NCBI GenBank assembly: GCA_954871525.1
Contig: OX940870.1
Span: 17,763,501-17,827,500, forward strand
Direction of reading: 5' to 3'
Length of the DNA: 64,000 nucleotides
Source: Parietaria judaica
Taxonomy: Eukaryota; Streptophyta; Magnoliopsida; Rosales; Urticaceae
In this document: positions 1 through 8,794 of the stretch, one piece after another
Position numbering within the stretch: position 1 is the stretch's first letter
How the letters are laid out: each line of letters opens with the position of its first letter
Translations under genes and position numbers: made by a program
Notes under the pieces: generated by a model
Told to the model about the DNA's origin: nothing
What the model saw: only the letters and a program-made list of their open reading frames with translations
Databases searched by the model: none

Positions 1-628
1 AAAACCCTGTCTCACTAATTAATGCATATGCTAAAAAAAAAACTGAGTCTTTTTCCCATTTTACGCAAAACAACCCTAATTAAACGATATTTTAAACAAA
101 AAATGAACTTCAAATTCTTAGTAATGTGTATTTATACAACATTTACTTATTTTAATCCCTAAATCGCGAAGCACTATCTCGTAGTTAAATGCCAAGCATT
201 TAACAGGTTAAAATCATTGCCGAAAAGTGTTAAAAATTGGTTTTCTTACGAGAGCAAATACGCTGCGTTCATGATGAAATTTCAGTTGCTAGACCTTTAT
301 TTAAGTGGTATTATTACAAATTGGGTTATTTTTGGCATTAAAAGTATTTGACGTTCTCCAAAAACCCTTTTTCACCAATTAATGCATGCTTCAAATATAA
401 ACTAAGTCTTTTTCCCAATTTACGCCAAACAACCCTAATTAAACGATATTTTAAACAAAAAATGAACTTCAAATTCTTAGTAATGTGTATTTATACCACA
501 TTTACTTATTTTAATCCCTAAATCGCGAAGCACTAGCTCGTAGTTTCAATACCAAGATTTAACGGGTTAAAATCATTACCGTAAAGTGTTAAAAATTGGT
601 TTTCTTACGAGAGCAAATACGATGCGTT

Positions 629-646
629 CATGATGAAATTTCAGTT
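629..646. other. 18-bp indel segment that separates long and short monomers
   Basis: Long monomers read GCGTT-CATGATGAAATTTCAGTT-GCTAG, while short ones read GCGTT-GCTAG or GTGTT-GCTAG. The segment is 18 bp and is bounded by GTT on both sides, so a slipped or recombinational loss between the GTT repeats accounts for the two sizes. Classes A, B, E, beta, gamma, F and P have it; C, D and Q lack it. Confidence 0.85.
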
Positions 647-718
647 GCTAGACCTTTCTTTGGGTGGTATTATTACAAATTGGGTTATTTTTTGCGTTAA
701 AAGTATTTGACGCTATCC

Positions 719-821
719 AAAAACCCTTTTTCACCAATTAATGCGTGCTCCAAAAAAAAACTGAGTCTTTTTCCCATTTTACGCAAAACAACTCTAATTA
801 AACGATATTTTAAACAAAAAA
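719..821. other. Run of A/T tracts near helical spacing (possible bent DNA)
   Basis: In monomer C tracts are centred at about 721 (A5), 729 (T5), 738 (AATTAA), 756 (A9), 770 (T5), 778 (T4), 786 (A4), 800 (AATTAAA), 809 (ATTTTAAA) and 818 (A6). Most steps are 8-10 bp, with gaps of 13-18. The same layout recurs in every monomer. Tracts phased near 10.5 bp are known to curve DNA, and many satellites are curved. The phasing here is approximate, so curvature is an inference. The A9 tract also varies from 7 to 10 between copies, as expected from slippage. Confidence 0.5.
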
Positions 822-917
822 TGAACTTCAAATTGTTATTAATTTGTATTTATACCACATTTACTTATTTTAATCCTCAAATCGCGAAGTACTATCTTGT
901 AGTTTCAATACCAAGCA

Positions 918-931
918 TTTAACGGGTTAAA
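918..931. promoter_or_regulatory. Conserved 14-bp dyad TTTAAC-NN-GTTAAA (one per monomer)
   Basis: The example is TTTAACGGGTTAAA in monomer C. The 6-bp arms are perfect inverted repeats. The two central bases differ by monomer class: GG in B and C, AG in A and beta, GA in D, GT in E. A few classes lose one arm base (TATAACGTG in type II E, TTTAATGGG in some P). A third GTTAAA in direct orientation begins 22 bp further on (948). The symmetry and the variable centre resemble a site for a dimeric DNA-binding protein; no factor can be named from sequence. Confidence 0.5.
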
Positions 932-1453
932 ATCATTGCAGGAAAGTGTTAAAAATTGGTTTTCTTACGAGAGCAAATACGATGTGTTGCTAGAAACTTA
1001 TTTGGGTGGTATTATTACAAATTGGGTAATTTTTGGCATTAAAAGTTTTTGACGCTCTCCAAAAACTCTTTTTCACTAATTAATGCGTGCTCGAAAAAAA
1101 ACTGAGTCTTTTTACCATTTTACGCAAAACAACCCTAATTAAACGATATTTTAAATAAAAAATGAACTTCAAATTCTTAGTAATGTGTATTTATACAACA
1201 TTTACTTATTTTAATCTCTAAATCGCGAAGCACTATCTCGTAGTTTCAATACCAAGCATTTAACGAGTTAAAATCATTGCCGAAAAGTGTTAAAAATTGG
1301 TTTCCTTACAAGAGCAAATACGATGTGTTGCTAGACCATTATTTGTTTGGTATTATTACAAATTGGGTAATTTTTGGCATTAAAAGTATTTGACGTTCTC
1401 CAAAAACCCTTTTTTACCAACTAATGCGTGTTCGAAAAAAAACTGAGTCTTTT

Positions 1454-1470
1454 TCCCGTTTTACGCAAAA
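1454..1470 (-). promoter_or_regulatory. CENP-B-box-like site in pentamer E monomer
   Basis: The mammalian CENP-B box core is NTTCGNNNNANNCGGGN, or on the other strand NCCCGNNTNNNNCGAAN. Here the plus strand reads TCCCGTTTTACGCAAAA, matching eight of the nine defined bases (CAAA instead of CGAA). The site occurs once per pentamer: 1454, 3215, 4977, 6739, 8500, 10258 and 12018. In all other monomer classes the CCCG is CCCA or ACCA, with at most seven matches. Binding is unproven, and a chance match is possible in AT-rich repetitive DNA. Confidence 0.3.
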
Positions 1471-1748
1471 CAACCCTAATTAAACGATATTTTAAACAAA
1501 AAATGAACTTCAAATTCTTAGTAATGTGTAATTATACCACATTAACTTATTTTAATCCCTAAATCGCGAATCACTATCTCGTAGTTTCAATACCAAGCAT
1601 TTAACGTGTTAAAATCATTGCCGAAAAGTGTTAAAAATTGGTTTTCTTACGAGAGCAAATATGATGCGTTCATGATGAATTTTCAGTTTCTAGACCTTTA
1701 TTTGGGTGGTATTATTAAAAAATGGGTTATTTTTTACATTAAAAGTTT

Positions 1749-2108
1749 TTGACGCTCTCCAAAAACCCTGTCTCACTAATTAATGCATATGCTAAAAAAA
1801 AAACTGAGTCTTTTTCCCATTTTACGCAAAACAACCCTAATTTAACGATATTTTAAACAAAAAATGAACTTCAAATTCTTAGTAATGTGTATTTATACAA
1901 CATTTACTTATTTTAATCCCTAAATCGCGAAGCACTATCTCGTAGTTAAATGCCAAGCATTTAACAGGTTAAAATCATTGCCGAAAAGTGTTAAAAATTG
2001 GTTTTCTTACGAGAGCAAATACGCTGCGTTCATGATGAAATTTCAGTTGCTAGACCTTTATTTAAGTGGTATTATTACAAATTGGGTTATTTTTGGCATT
2101 AAAAGTAT
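1749..2108 (+). repeat. Monomer A of the pentamer (360 bp, long form)
   Basis: Starts at TTGACGCTCTCC. Diagnostic positions are GTCTCACTAATTAATGCAT near +20 to +40, the one-base-shorter GTAGTTAAATGCC where most monomers have GTAGTTTCAATACC, the dyad centre AG (TTTAACAGGTTAAA), GCTGCGTTC and TTTAAGTGG. It carries the 18-bp segment CATGATGAAATTTCAGTT. The A tail reappears in trimer beta monomers and the A head in trimer F monomers. Confidence 0.93.
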
Positions 2109-2467
2109 TTGACGTTCTCCAAAAACCCTTTTTCACCAATTAATGCATGCTTCAAATATAAACTAAGTCTTTTTCCAAATTTACGCAAAACAACCCTAAT
2201 TAAACGATATTTTAAACAAAAAATGAACTTCAAATTCTTAGTAATGTGTATTTATACCACATTTACTTATTTTAATCCCTAAATCGCGAAGCACTAGCTC
2301 GTAGTTTCAATACCAAGATTTAACGGGTTAAAATCATTACCGTAAAGTGTTAAAAATTGGTTTTCTTACGAGAGCAAATACGATGCGTTCATGATGAAAT
2401 TTCAGTTGCTAGACCTTTTTATGGGTGGTATTATTACAAATTGGGTTATTTTTTGCGTTAAAAGTAT
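2109..2467 (+). repeat. Monomer B of the pentamer (359 bp, long form)
   Basis: Starts at TTGACGTTCTCC. Diagnostics are GCTTCAAATATAAAC (AAATAAAAAC in copies 3, 4 and 8), CACTAGCTCG instead of CACTATCTCG, the single-base-shorter AAGATTTAACGGG, TACCGTAAAGTG and TTTTTTGCGTTAAAAG near the end. The trimer gamma monomer is the B counterpart. Confidence 0.93.
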
Positions 2468-2809
2468 TTGACGCTATCCAAAAACCCTTTTTCACCAATT
2501 AATGCGTGCTCCAAAAAAAAACTGAGTCTTTTTCCCATTTTACGCAAAACAACTCTAATTAAACGATATTTTAAACAAAAAATGAACTTCAAATTGTTAT
2601 TAATTTGTATTTATACCACATTTACTTATTTTAATCCTCAAATCGCGTAGCACTATCTTGTAGTTTCAATACCAAGCATTTAACGGGTTAAAATCATTGC
2701 AGGAAAGTGTTAAAAATTGGTTTTCTTACGAGAGCAAATACGATGTGTTGCTAGAAACTTATTTGGGTGGTATTATTACAAATTGGGTAATTTTTGGCAT
2801 TAAAAGTTT
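2468..2809 (+). repeat. Monomer C of the pentamer (342 bp, short form)
   Basis: Diagnostics are GCTCCAAAAAAAAACTGAG, CAACTCTAATT, AATTGTTATTAATTTG, AATCCTCAAATCGCG (most monomers have CCCTAAATCGCG), GCAGGAAAGTG and GTGTTGCTAGAAAC. It lacks the 18-bp segment. C is the best-conserved landmark across the pentamer and trimer domains, and I use it to phase the trimers. Because CCTAAA is CCTCAAA here, a TTG-initiated frame of 71 codons stays open in most C copies. I treat that as incidental. Confidence 0.93.
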
Positions 2810-3150
2810 TTGACGCTCTCCAAAAACTCTTTTTCACTAATTAATGCGTGCTCGAAAAAAAACTGAGTCTTTTTACCATTTTACGCAAAACAACCCTAAT
2901 TAAACGATATTTTAAATAAAAAATGAACTTCAAATTCTTAGTAATGTGTATTTATACAACATTTACTTATTTTAATCTCTAAATCGCGAAGCACTATCTC
3001 GTAGTTTCAATACCAAGAATTTAACGAGTTAAAATCATTGCCGAAAAGTGTTAAAAATTGGTTTCCTTACGAGAGCAAATACAATGTGTTGCTAGACCAT
3101 TATTTGGGTGGTAATATTACAAATTGGATAATTTTTGGCATTAAAAGTAT
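2810..3150 (+). repeat. Monomer D of the pentamer (341 bp, short form)
   Basis: Diagnostics are AAAAACTCTTTTTCACTAATT at the head, GCTCGAAAAAAAACTGAG, TTTTTACCATTTT, TTTTAAATAAAAAATG and the dyad centre GA (TTTAACGAGTTAAA). It lacks the 18-bp segment. D is the monomer missing from both trimer types. The trimer monomer after C begins like D (GACGCTCTCC) and turns E-like within about 50 bp. Confidence 0.92.
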
Positions 3151-3509
3151 TTGACGTTCTCCAAAAACCCTTTTTTACCAATTAATGCGTGTTCGAAAAA
3201 AAACTGAGTCTTTTTCCCGTTTTACGCAAAACAACCCTAATTAAACGATATTTTAAACAAAAAATGAACTTAAAATTCTTAGTAATGTGTAATGATACCC
3301 CATTAACTTATTTTAATCCCTAAATCGCGGAGCACTATCTCGTAGTTTCTATACCAAGCATTTAACGGGTTAAAAACATTACCGAATAGTGTTAAAAATT
3401 GGTTTTCTTACGAGAGCAAATATGATGCGTTCATGATGAATTTTCAGTTTCTAGACCTTTATTTGGGTGGTATTATTAAAAAATGGGTTATTTTTTACAT
3501 TAAAAGTTT
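3151..3509 (+). repeat. Monomer E of the pentamer (359 bp, long form)
   Basis: Diagnostics are CCCTTTTTTACCAA, GTGTTCGAAAAAA, TTTCCCGTTTTACGC (G instead of A after CCC), CATTAACTTATTTT, GATGAATTTTCAG, TATTATTAAAAAATGGG and TTTTTTACATTAAAAG. It contains the 18-bp segment in the form ending ATTTTCAGTT. The CCCG variant creates the near-match to the CENP-B box noted separately. Confidence 0.92.
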
Positions 3510-5271
3510 TTGACGCTCTCCAAACACCCTGTCTCACTAATTAATGCATATGCTCCAAAAAAAAACTGAGTCTTTTTCCCATTTTACGCAAAACAACCCT
3601 AATTAAACGATATTTTAAACAAAAAATGAACTTCAAATTCTTAGTAATGTGTATTTATACAACATTTACTTATTTTAATCCCTAAATCGCGAAGCACTAT
3701 CTCGTAGTTAAATGCCAAGCATTTAACAGGTTAAAATCATTGCCGAAAAGTGTTAAAAATTGGTTTTCTTACGAGAGCAAATACGCTGCGTTCATGATGA
3801 AATTTCAGTTGCTAGACCTTTATTTAAGTGGTATTATTACAAATTGGGTTATTTTTGGCATTAAAAGTATTTGACGTTCTTCAAAAACCCTTTTTCACCA
3901 ATTAATGCATGCTTCAAATAAAAACTGAGTCTTTTTCCCAATTTACGCAAAACAACCCTAATTAAACGATATTTTAATCAAAAAATGAACTTCAAATTCT
4001 TAGTAATGTGTATTTATACCACATTTACTTATTTTAATCCCTAAATCGCGAAGCACTAGCTCGTAGTTTCAATACCAAGATTTAACGGGTTAAAATCATT
4101 ACCGTAAAGTGTTAAAAATTGGTTTTCTTACGAGAGCAAATACGATGCGTTCATGATGAAATTTCAGTTGCTAGACCTTTTTATGGGTGGTATTATTACA
4201 AATTGGGTTATTTTTTGCGTTAAAAGTATTTGACGCTATCCAAAAACCCTTTTTCACCAATTAATGCGTGCTCCAAAAAAAAACTGAGTCTTTTTCCCAT
4301 TTTACGCAAAACAACTCTAATTAAACGATATTTTAAACAAAAAATGAACTTCAAATTGTTATTAATTTGTATTTATACCACATTTACTTATTTTAATCCT
4401 CAAATCGCGAAGCACTATCTTGTAGTTTCAATACCAAGCATTTAACGGGTTAAAATCATTGCAGGAAAGTGTTAAAAATTGGTTTTCTTACGAGAGCAAA
4501 TACGATGTGTTGCTAGAAACTTATTTGGGTGGTATTATTACAAATTGGGTAATTTTTGGCATTAAAAGTTTTTGACGCTCTCCAAAAACTCTTTTTCACT
4601 AATTAATGCGTGCTCGAAAAAAAACTGAGTCTTTTTACCATTTTACGCAAAACAACCCTAATTAAACGATATTTTAAATAAAAAATGAACTTCAAATTCT
4701 TAGTAATGTGTATTTATACAACATTTACTTATTTTAATCTCTAAATCGCGAAGCACTATCTCGTAGTTTCAATACCAAGAATTTAACGAGTTAAAATCAT
4801 TGCCGAAAAGTGTTAAAAATTGGTTTCCTTACGAGAGCAAATACAATGTGTTGCTAGACCATTATTTGGGTGGTAATATTACAAATTGGATAATTTTTGG
4901 CATTAAAAGTATTTGACGTTCTCCAAAAACCCTTTTTTACCAATTAATGCGTGTTCGAAAAAAAACTGAGTCTTTTTCCCGTTTTACGCAAAACAACCCT
5001 AATTAAACGATATTTTAAACAAAAAATGAACTTCAAATTCTTAGTAATGTGTAATTATACCACATTAACTTATTTTAATCCCTAAATCGCGAAGCACTAT
5101 CTCGTAGTTTCAATACCAAGCATTTAACGTGTTAAAATCATTGCCGAAAAGTGTTAAAAATTGGTTTTCTTACGAGAGCAAATATGATGCGTTCATGATG
5201 AATTTTCAGTTTCTAGACCTTTATTTGGGTGGTATTATTAAAAAATGGGTTATTTTTTACATTAAAAGTTT
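3510..5271 (+). repeat. Pentamer copy 3 (1762 bp)
   Basis: Complete unit. With copies 4 and 8 it forms a sub-variant marked by CTCCAAACACCCTG, GCATATGCTCCAAAA, TTCTTCAAAAACC, GCTTCAAATAAAAAC and TTTTAATCAAAAAATG in A and B. Its D carries TTGGGTGGTAATATTACAAATTGG rather than the TTTGTTTGG version. Confidence 0.95.
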
Positions 5272-7033
5272 TTGACGCTCTCCAAACACCCTGTCTCACT
5301 AATTAATGCATATGCTCCAAAAAAAAACTGAGTCTTTTTCCCATTTTACGCAAAACAACCCTAATTAAACGATATTTTAAACAAAAAATGAACTTCAAAT
5401 TCTTAGTAATGTGTATTTATACAACATTTACTTATTTTAATCCCTAAATCGCGAAGCACTATCTCGTAGTTAAATGCCAAGCATTTAACAGGTTAAAATC
5501 ATTGCCGAAAAGTGTTAAAAATTGGTTTTCTTACGAGAGCAAATACGCTGCGTTCATGATGAAATTTCAGTTGCTAGACCTTTATTTAAGTGGTATTATT
5601 ACAAATTGGGTTATTTTTGGCATTAAAAGTATTTGACGTTCTTCAAAAACCCTTTTTCACCAATTAATGCATGCTTCAAATAAAAACTGAGTCTTTTTCC
5701 CAATTTACGCAAAACAACCCTAATTAAACGATATTTTAATCAAAAAATGAACTTCAAATTCTTAGTAATGTGTATTTATACCACATTTACTTATTTTAAT
5801 CCCTAAATCGCGAAGCACTAGCTCGTAGTTTCAATACCAAGATTTAACGGGTTAAAATCATTACCGAAAAGTGTTAAAAATTGGTTTTCTTACGAGAGCA
5901 AATACGATGCGTTCATGATGAAATTTCAGTTGCTAGACCTTTTTATGGGTGGTATTATTACAAATTGGGTTATTTTTTGCGTTAAAAGTATTTGACGCTA
6001 TCCAAAAACCCTTTTTCACCAATTAATGCGTGCTCCAAAAAAAAACTGAGTCTTTTTCCCATTTTACGCAAAACAACTCTAATTAAACGATATTTTAAAC
6101 AAAAAATGAACTTCAAATTGTTATTAATTTGTATTTATACCACATTTACTTATTTTAATCCTCAAATCGCGAAGCACTATCTTGTAGTTTCAATACCAAG
6201 CATTTAACGGGTTAAAATCATTGCAGGAAAGTGTTAAAAATTGGTTTTCTTACGAGAGCAAATACGATGTGTTGCTAGAAACTTATTTGGGTGGTATTAT
6301 TACAAATTGGGTAATTTTTGGCATTAAAAGTTTTTGACGCTCTCCAAAAACTCTTTTTCACTAATTAATGCGTGCTCGAAAAAAAACTGAGTCTTTTTAC
6401 CATTTTACGCAAAACAACCCTAATTAAACGATATTTTAAATAAAAAATGAACTTCAAATTCTTAGTAATGTGTATTTATACAACATTTACTTATTTTAAT
6501 CTCTAAATCGCGAAGCACTATCTCGTAGTTTCAATACCAAGAATTTAACGAGTTAAAATCATTGCCGAAAAGTGTTAAAAATTGGTTTCCTTACGACAGC
6601 AAATACGATGTGTTGCTAGACCATTATTTGGGTGGTATTATTACAAATTGGGTAATTTTTGGCATTAAAAGTATTTGACGTTCTCCAAAAACCCTTTTTT
6701 ACCAATTAATGCGTGTTCGAAAAAAAACTGAGTCTTTTTCCCGTTTTACGCAAAACAACCCTAATTAAACGATATTTTAAACAAAAAATGAACTTCAAAT
6801 TCTTAGTAATGTGTAATTATACCACATTAACTTATTTTAATCCCTAAATCGCGAAGCACTATCTCGTAGTTTCAATACCAAGCATTTAACGTGTTAAAAT
6901 CATTGCCGAAAAGTGTTAAAAATTGGTTTTCTTACGAGAGCAAATATGATGCGTTCATGATGAATTTTCAGTTTCTAGACCTTTATTTGGGTGGTATTAT
7001 TAAAAATTGGGTTATTTTTTACATTAAAAGTTT
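5272..7033 (+). repeat. Pentamer copy 4 (1762 bp)
   Basis: Complete unit almost identical to copy 3. It differs at scattered positions such as TTACCGAAAAG in B (TTACCGTAAAG elsewhere) and TACGACAGC in D. Confidence 0.95.
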
Positions 7034-8794
7034 TTGACGCTCTCCAAAAACCCTGTCTCACTAATTAATGCATATGCTAAAAAAAAAACTGAGTCTTTTT
7101 CCCATTTTACGCAAAACAACCCTAATTAAACGATATTTTAAACAAAAAATGAACTTCAAATTCTTAGTAATGTGTATTTATACAACATTTACTTATTTTA
7201 ATCCCTAAATCGCGAAGCACTATCTCGTAGTTAAATGCCAAGCATTTAACAGGTTAAAATCATTGCCGAAAAGTGTTAAAAATTGGTTTTCTTACGAGAG
7301 CAAATACGCTGCGTTCATGATGAAATTTCAGTTGCTAGACCTTTATTTAAGTGGTATTATTACAAATTGGGTTATTTTTGGCATTAAAAGTATTTGACGT
7401 TCTCCAAAAACCCTTTTTCACCAATTAATGCATGCTTCAAATATAAACTAAGTCTTTTTCCCAATTTACGCAAAACAACCCTAATTAAACGATATTTTAA
7501 ACAAAAAATGAACTTCAAATTCTTAGTAATGTGTATTTATACCACATTTACTTATTTTAATCCCTAAATCGCGAAGCACTAGCTCGTAGTTTCAATACCA
7601 AGATTTAACGGGTTAAAATCATTACCGTAAAGTGTTAAAAATTGGTTTTCTTACGAGAGCAAATACGATGCGTTCATGATGAAATTTCAGTTGCTAGACC
7701 TTTCTTTGGGTGGTATTATTACAAATTGGGTTATTTTTTGCGTTAAAAGTATTTGACGCTATCCAAAAGCCCTTTTTCACCAATTAATGCGTGCTCCAAA
7801 AAAAAACTGAGTCTTTTTCCCATTTTACGCAAAACAACTCTAATTAAACGATATTTTAAACAAAAAATGAACTTCAAATTGTTATTAATTTGTATTTATA
7901 CCACATTTACTTATTTTAATCCTCAAATCGCGAAGTACTATCTTGTAGTTTCAATACCAAGCATTTAACGGGTTAAAATCATTGCAGGAAAGTGTTAAAA
8001 ATTGGTTTTCTTACGAGAGCAAATACGATGTGTTGCTAGAAACTTATTTGGGTGGTATTATTACAAATTGGGTAATTTTTGGCATTAAAAGTTTTTGACG
8101 CTCTCCAAAAACTCTTTTTCACTAATTAATGCGTGCTCGAAAAAAAACTGAGTCTTTTTACCATTTTACGCAAAACAACCCTAATTAAACGATATTTTAA
8201 ATAAAAAATGAACTTCAAATTCTTAGTAATGTGTATTTATACAACATTTACTTATTTTAATCTCTAAATCGCGAAGCACTATCTCGTAGTTTCAATACCA
8301 AGCATTTAACGAGTTAAAATCATTGCCGAAAAGTGTTAAAAATTGGTTTCCTTACAAGAGCAAATACGATGTGTTGCTAGACCATTATTTGTTTGGTATT
8401 ATTACAAATTGGGTAATTTTTGGCATTAAAAGTATTTGACGTTCTCCAAAAACCCTTTTTTACCAACTAATGCGTGTTCGAAAAAAAACTGAGTCTTTTT
8501 CCCGTTTTACGCAAAACAACCCTAATTAAACGATATTTTAAACAAAAAATGAACTTAAAATTCTTAGTAATGTGTAATGATACCCCATTAACTTATTTTA
8601 ATCCCTAAATCGCGGAGCACTATCTCGTAGTTTCTATACCAAGCATTTAACGGGTTAAAAACATTGCCGAAAAGTGTTAAAAATTGGTTTTCTTACGAGA
8701 GCAAATATGATGCGTTCATGATGAATTTTCAGTTTCTAGACCTTTATTTGGGTGGTATTATTAAAAAATGGGTTATTTTTTACATTAAAAGTTT
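7034..8794 (+). repeat. Pentamer copy 5 (1761 bp)
   Basis: Complete unit that matches copy 1 closely from A through the start of E, then switches in E to the GATACCCC variant of copies 2 and 6. One base substitution in C gives CCAAAAGCCC. Confidence 0.95.

Larger units (their letters stand above)
1..1748 (+). repeat. Pentamer copy 1 (A truncated by window start)
   Basis: Monomers A 1-347 (first about 13 bases lie outside the window), B 348-706, C 707-1048, D 1049-1389, E 1390-1748. It shares rare variants with copy 5 (7034-8794): AAGTACTATC in C, TTGTTTGG near the end of D and CCAACTAATG at the start of E. This copy is therefore closer to a unit 7.05 kb away than to its immediate neighbours. 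Confidence 0.95.
1749..3509 (+). repeat. Pentamer copy 2 (1761 bp, reference unit)
   Basis: Complete unit. Its E monomer carries the variant block GTAATGATACCCCATT, CGCGGAGC and TTTCTATACC. The same block is found in E of copies 5 and 6 and, partly, in copy 7, but not in copies 1, 3 and 4. In C, a G has been lost from AATCGCGAAGC to give AATCGCGTAGC, which closes the short open frame seen in the other C copies. Confidence 0.95.

Noticed and set aside
141..170. Telomere-like words CCCTAA (in AACCCTAATT and ATCCCTAAATC)
   Set aside because: Each occurs singly within the monomer and never in tandem, so these are not interstitial telomere arrays.
764..775. AP-1/GCN4-like TGAGTC and odd palindrome ACTGAGT next to the A-tract
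   Set aside because: The full TGAGTCA site is not present (TGAGTCT). A six-base match in a repeated unit carries little weight.
707..922. 71-codon open frame repeated in most C monomers (TTG start)
   Set aside because: It is part of the satellite, begins at TTG, and is open only because CCTAAA became CCTCAAA in this class. A-tract length changes and substitutions break it without any sign of constraint, and there is no other gene signal.
707..1048. Monomer made of two ancestral halves of about 175 bp
   Set aside because: Comparing the two halves by eye gave no alignable similarity beyond A/T runs.
707..1048. Identity with the Drosophila 1.688 (359-bp) satellite or human alpha satellite
   Set aside because: Length of the former is similar, but the sequence as I know it does not match. 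Human alpha monomers are about 171 bp and also do not match.
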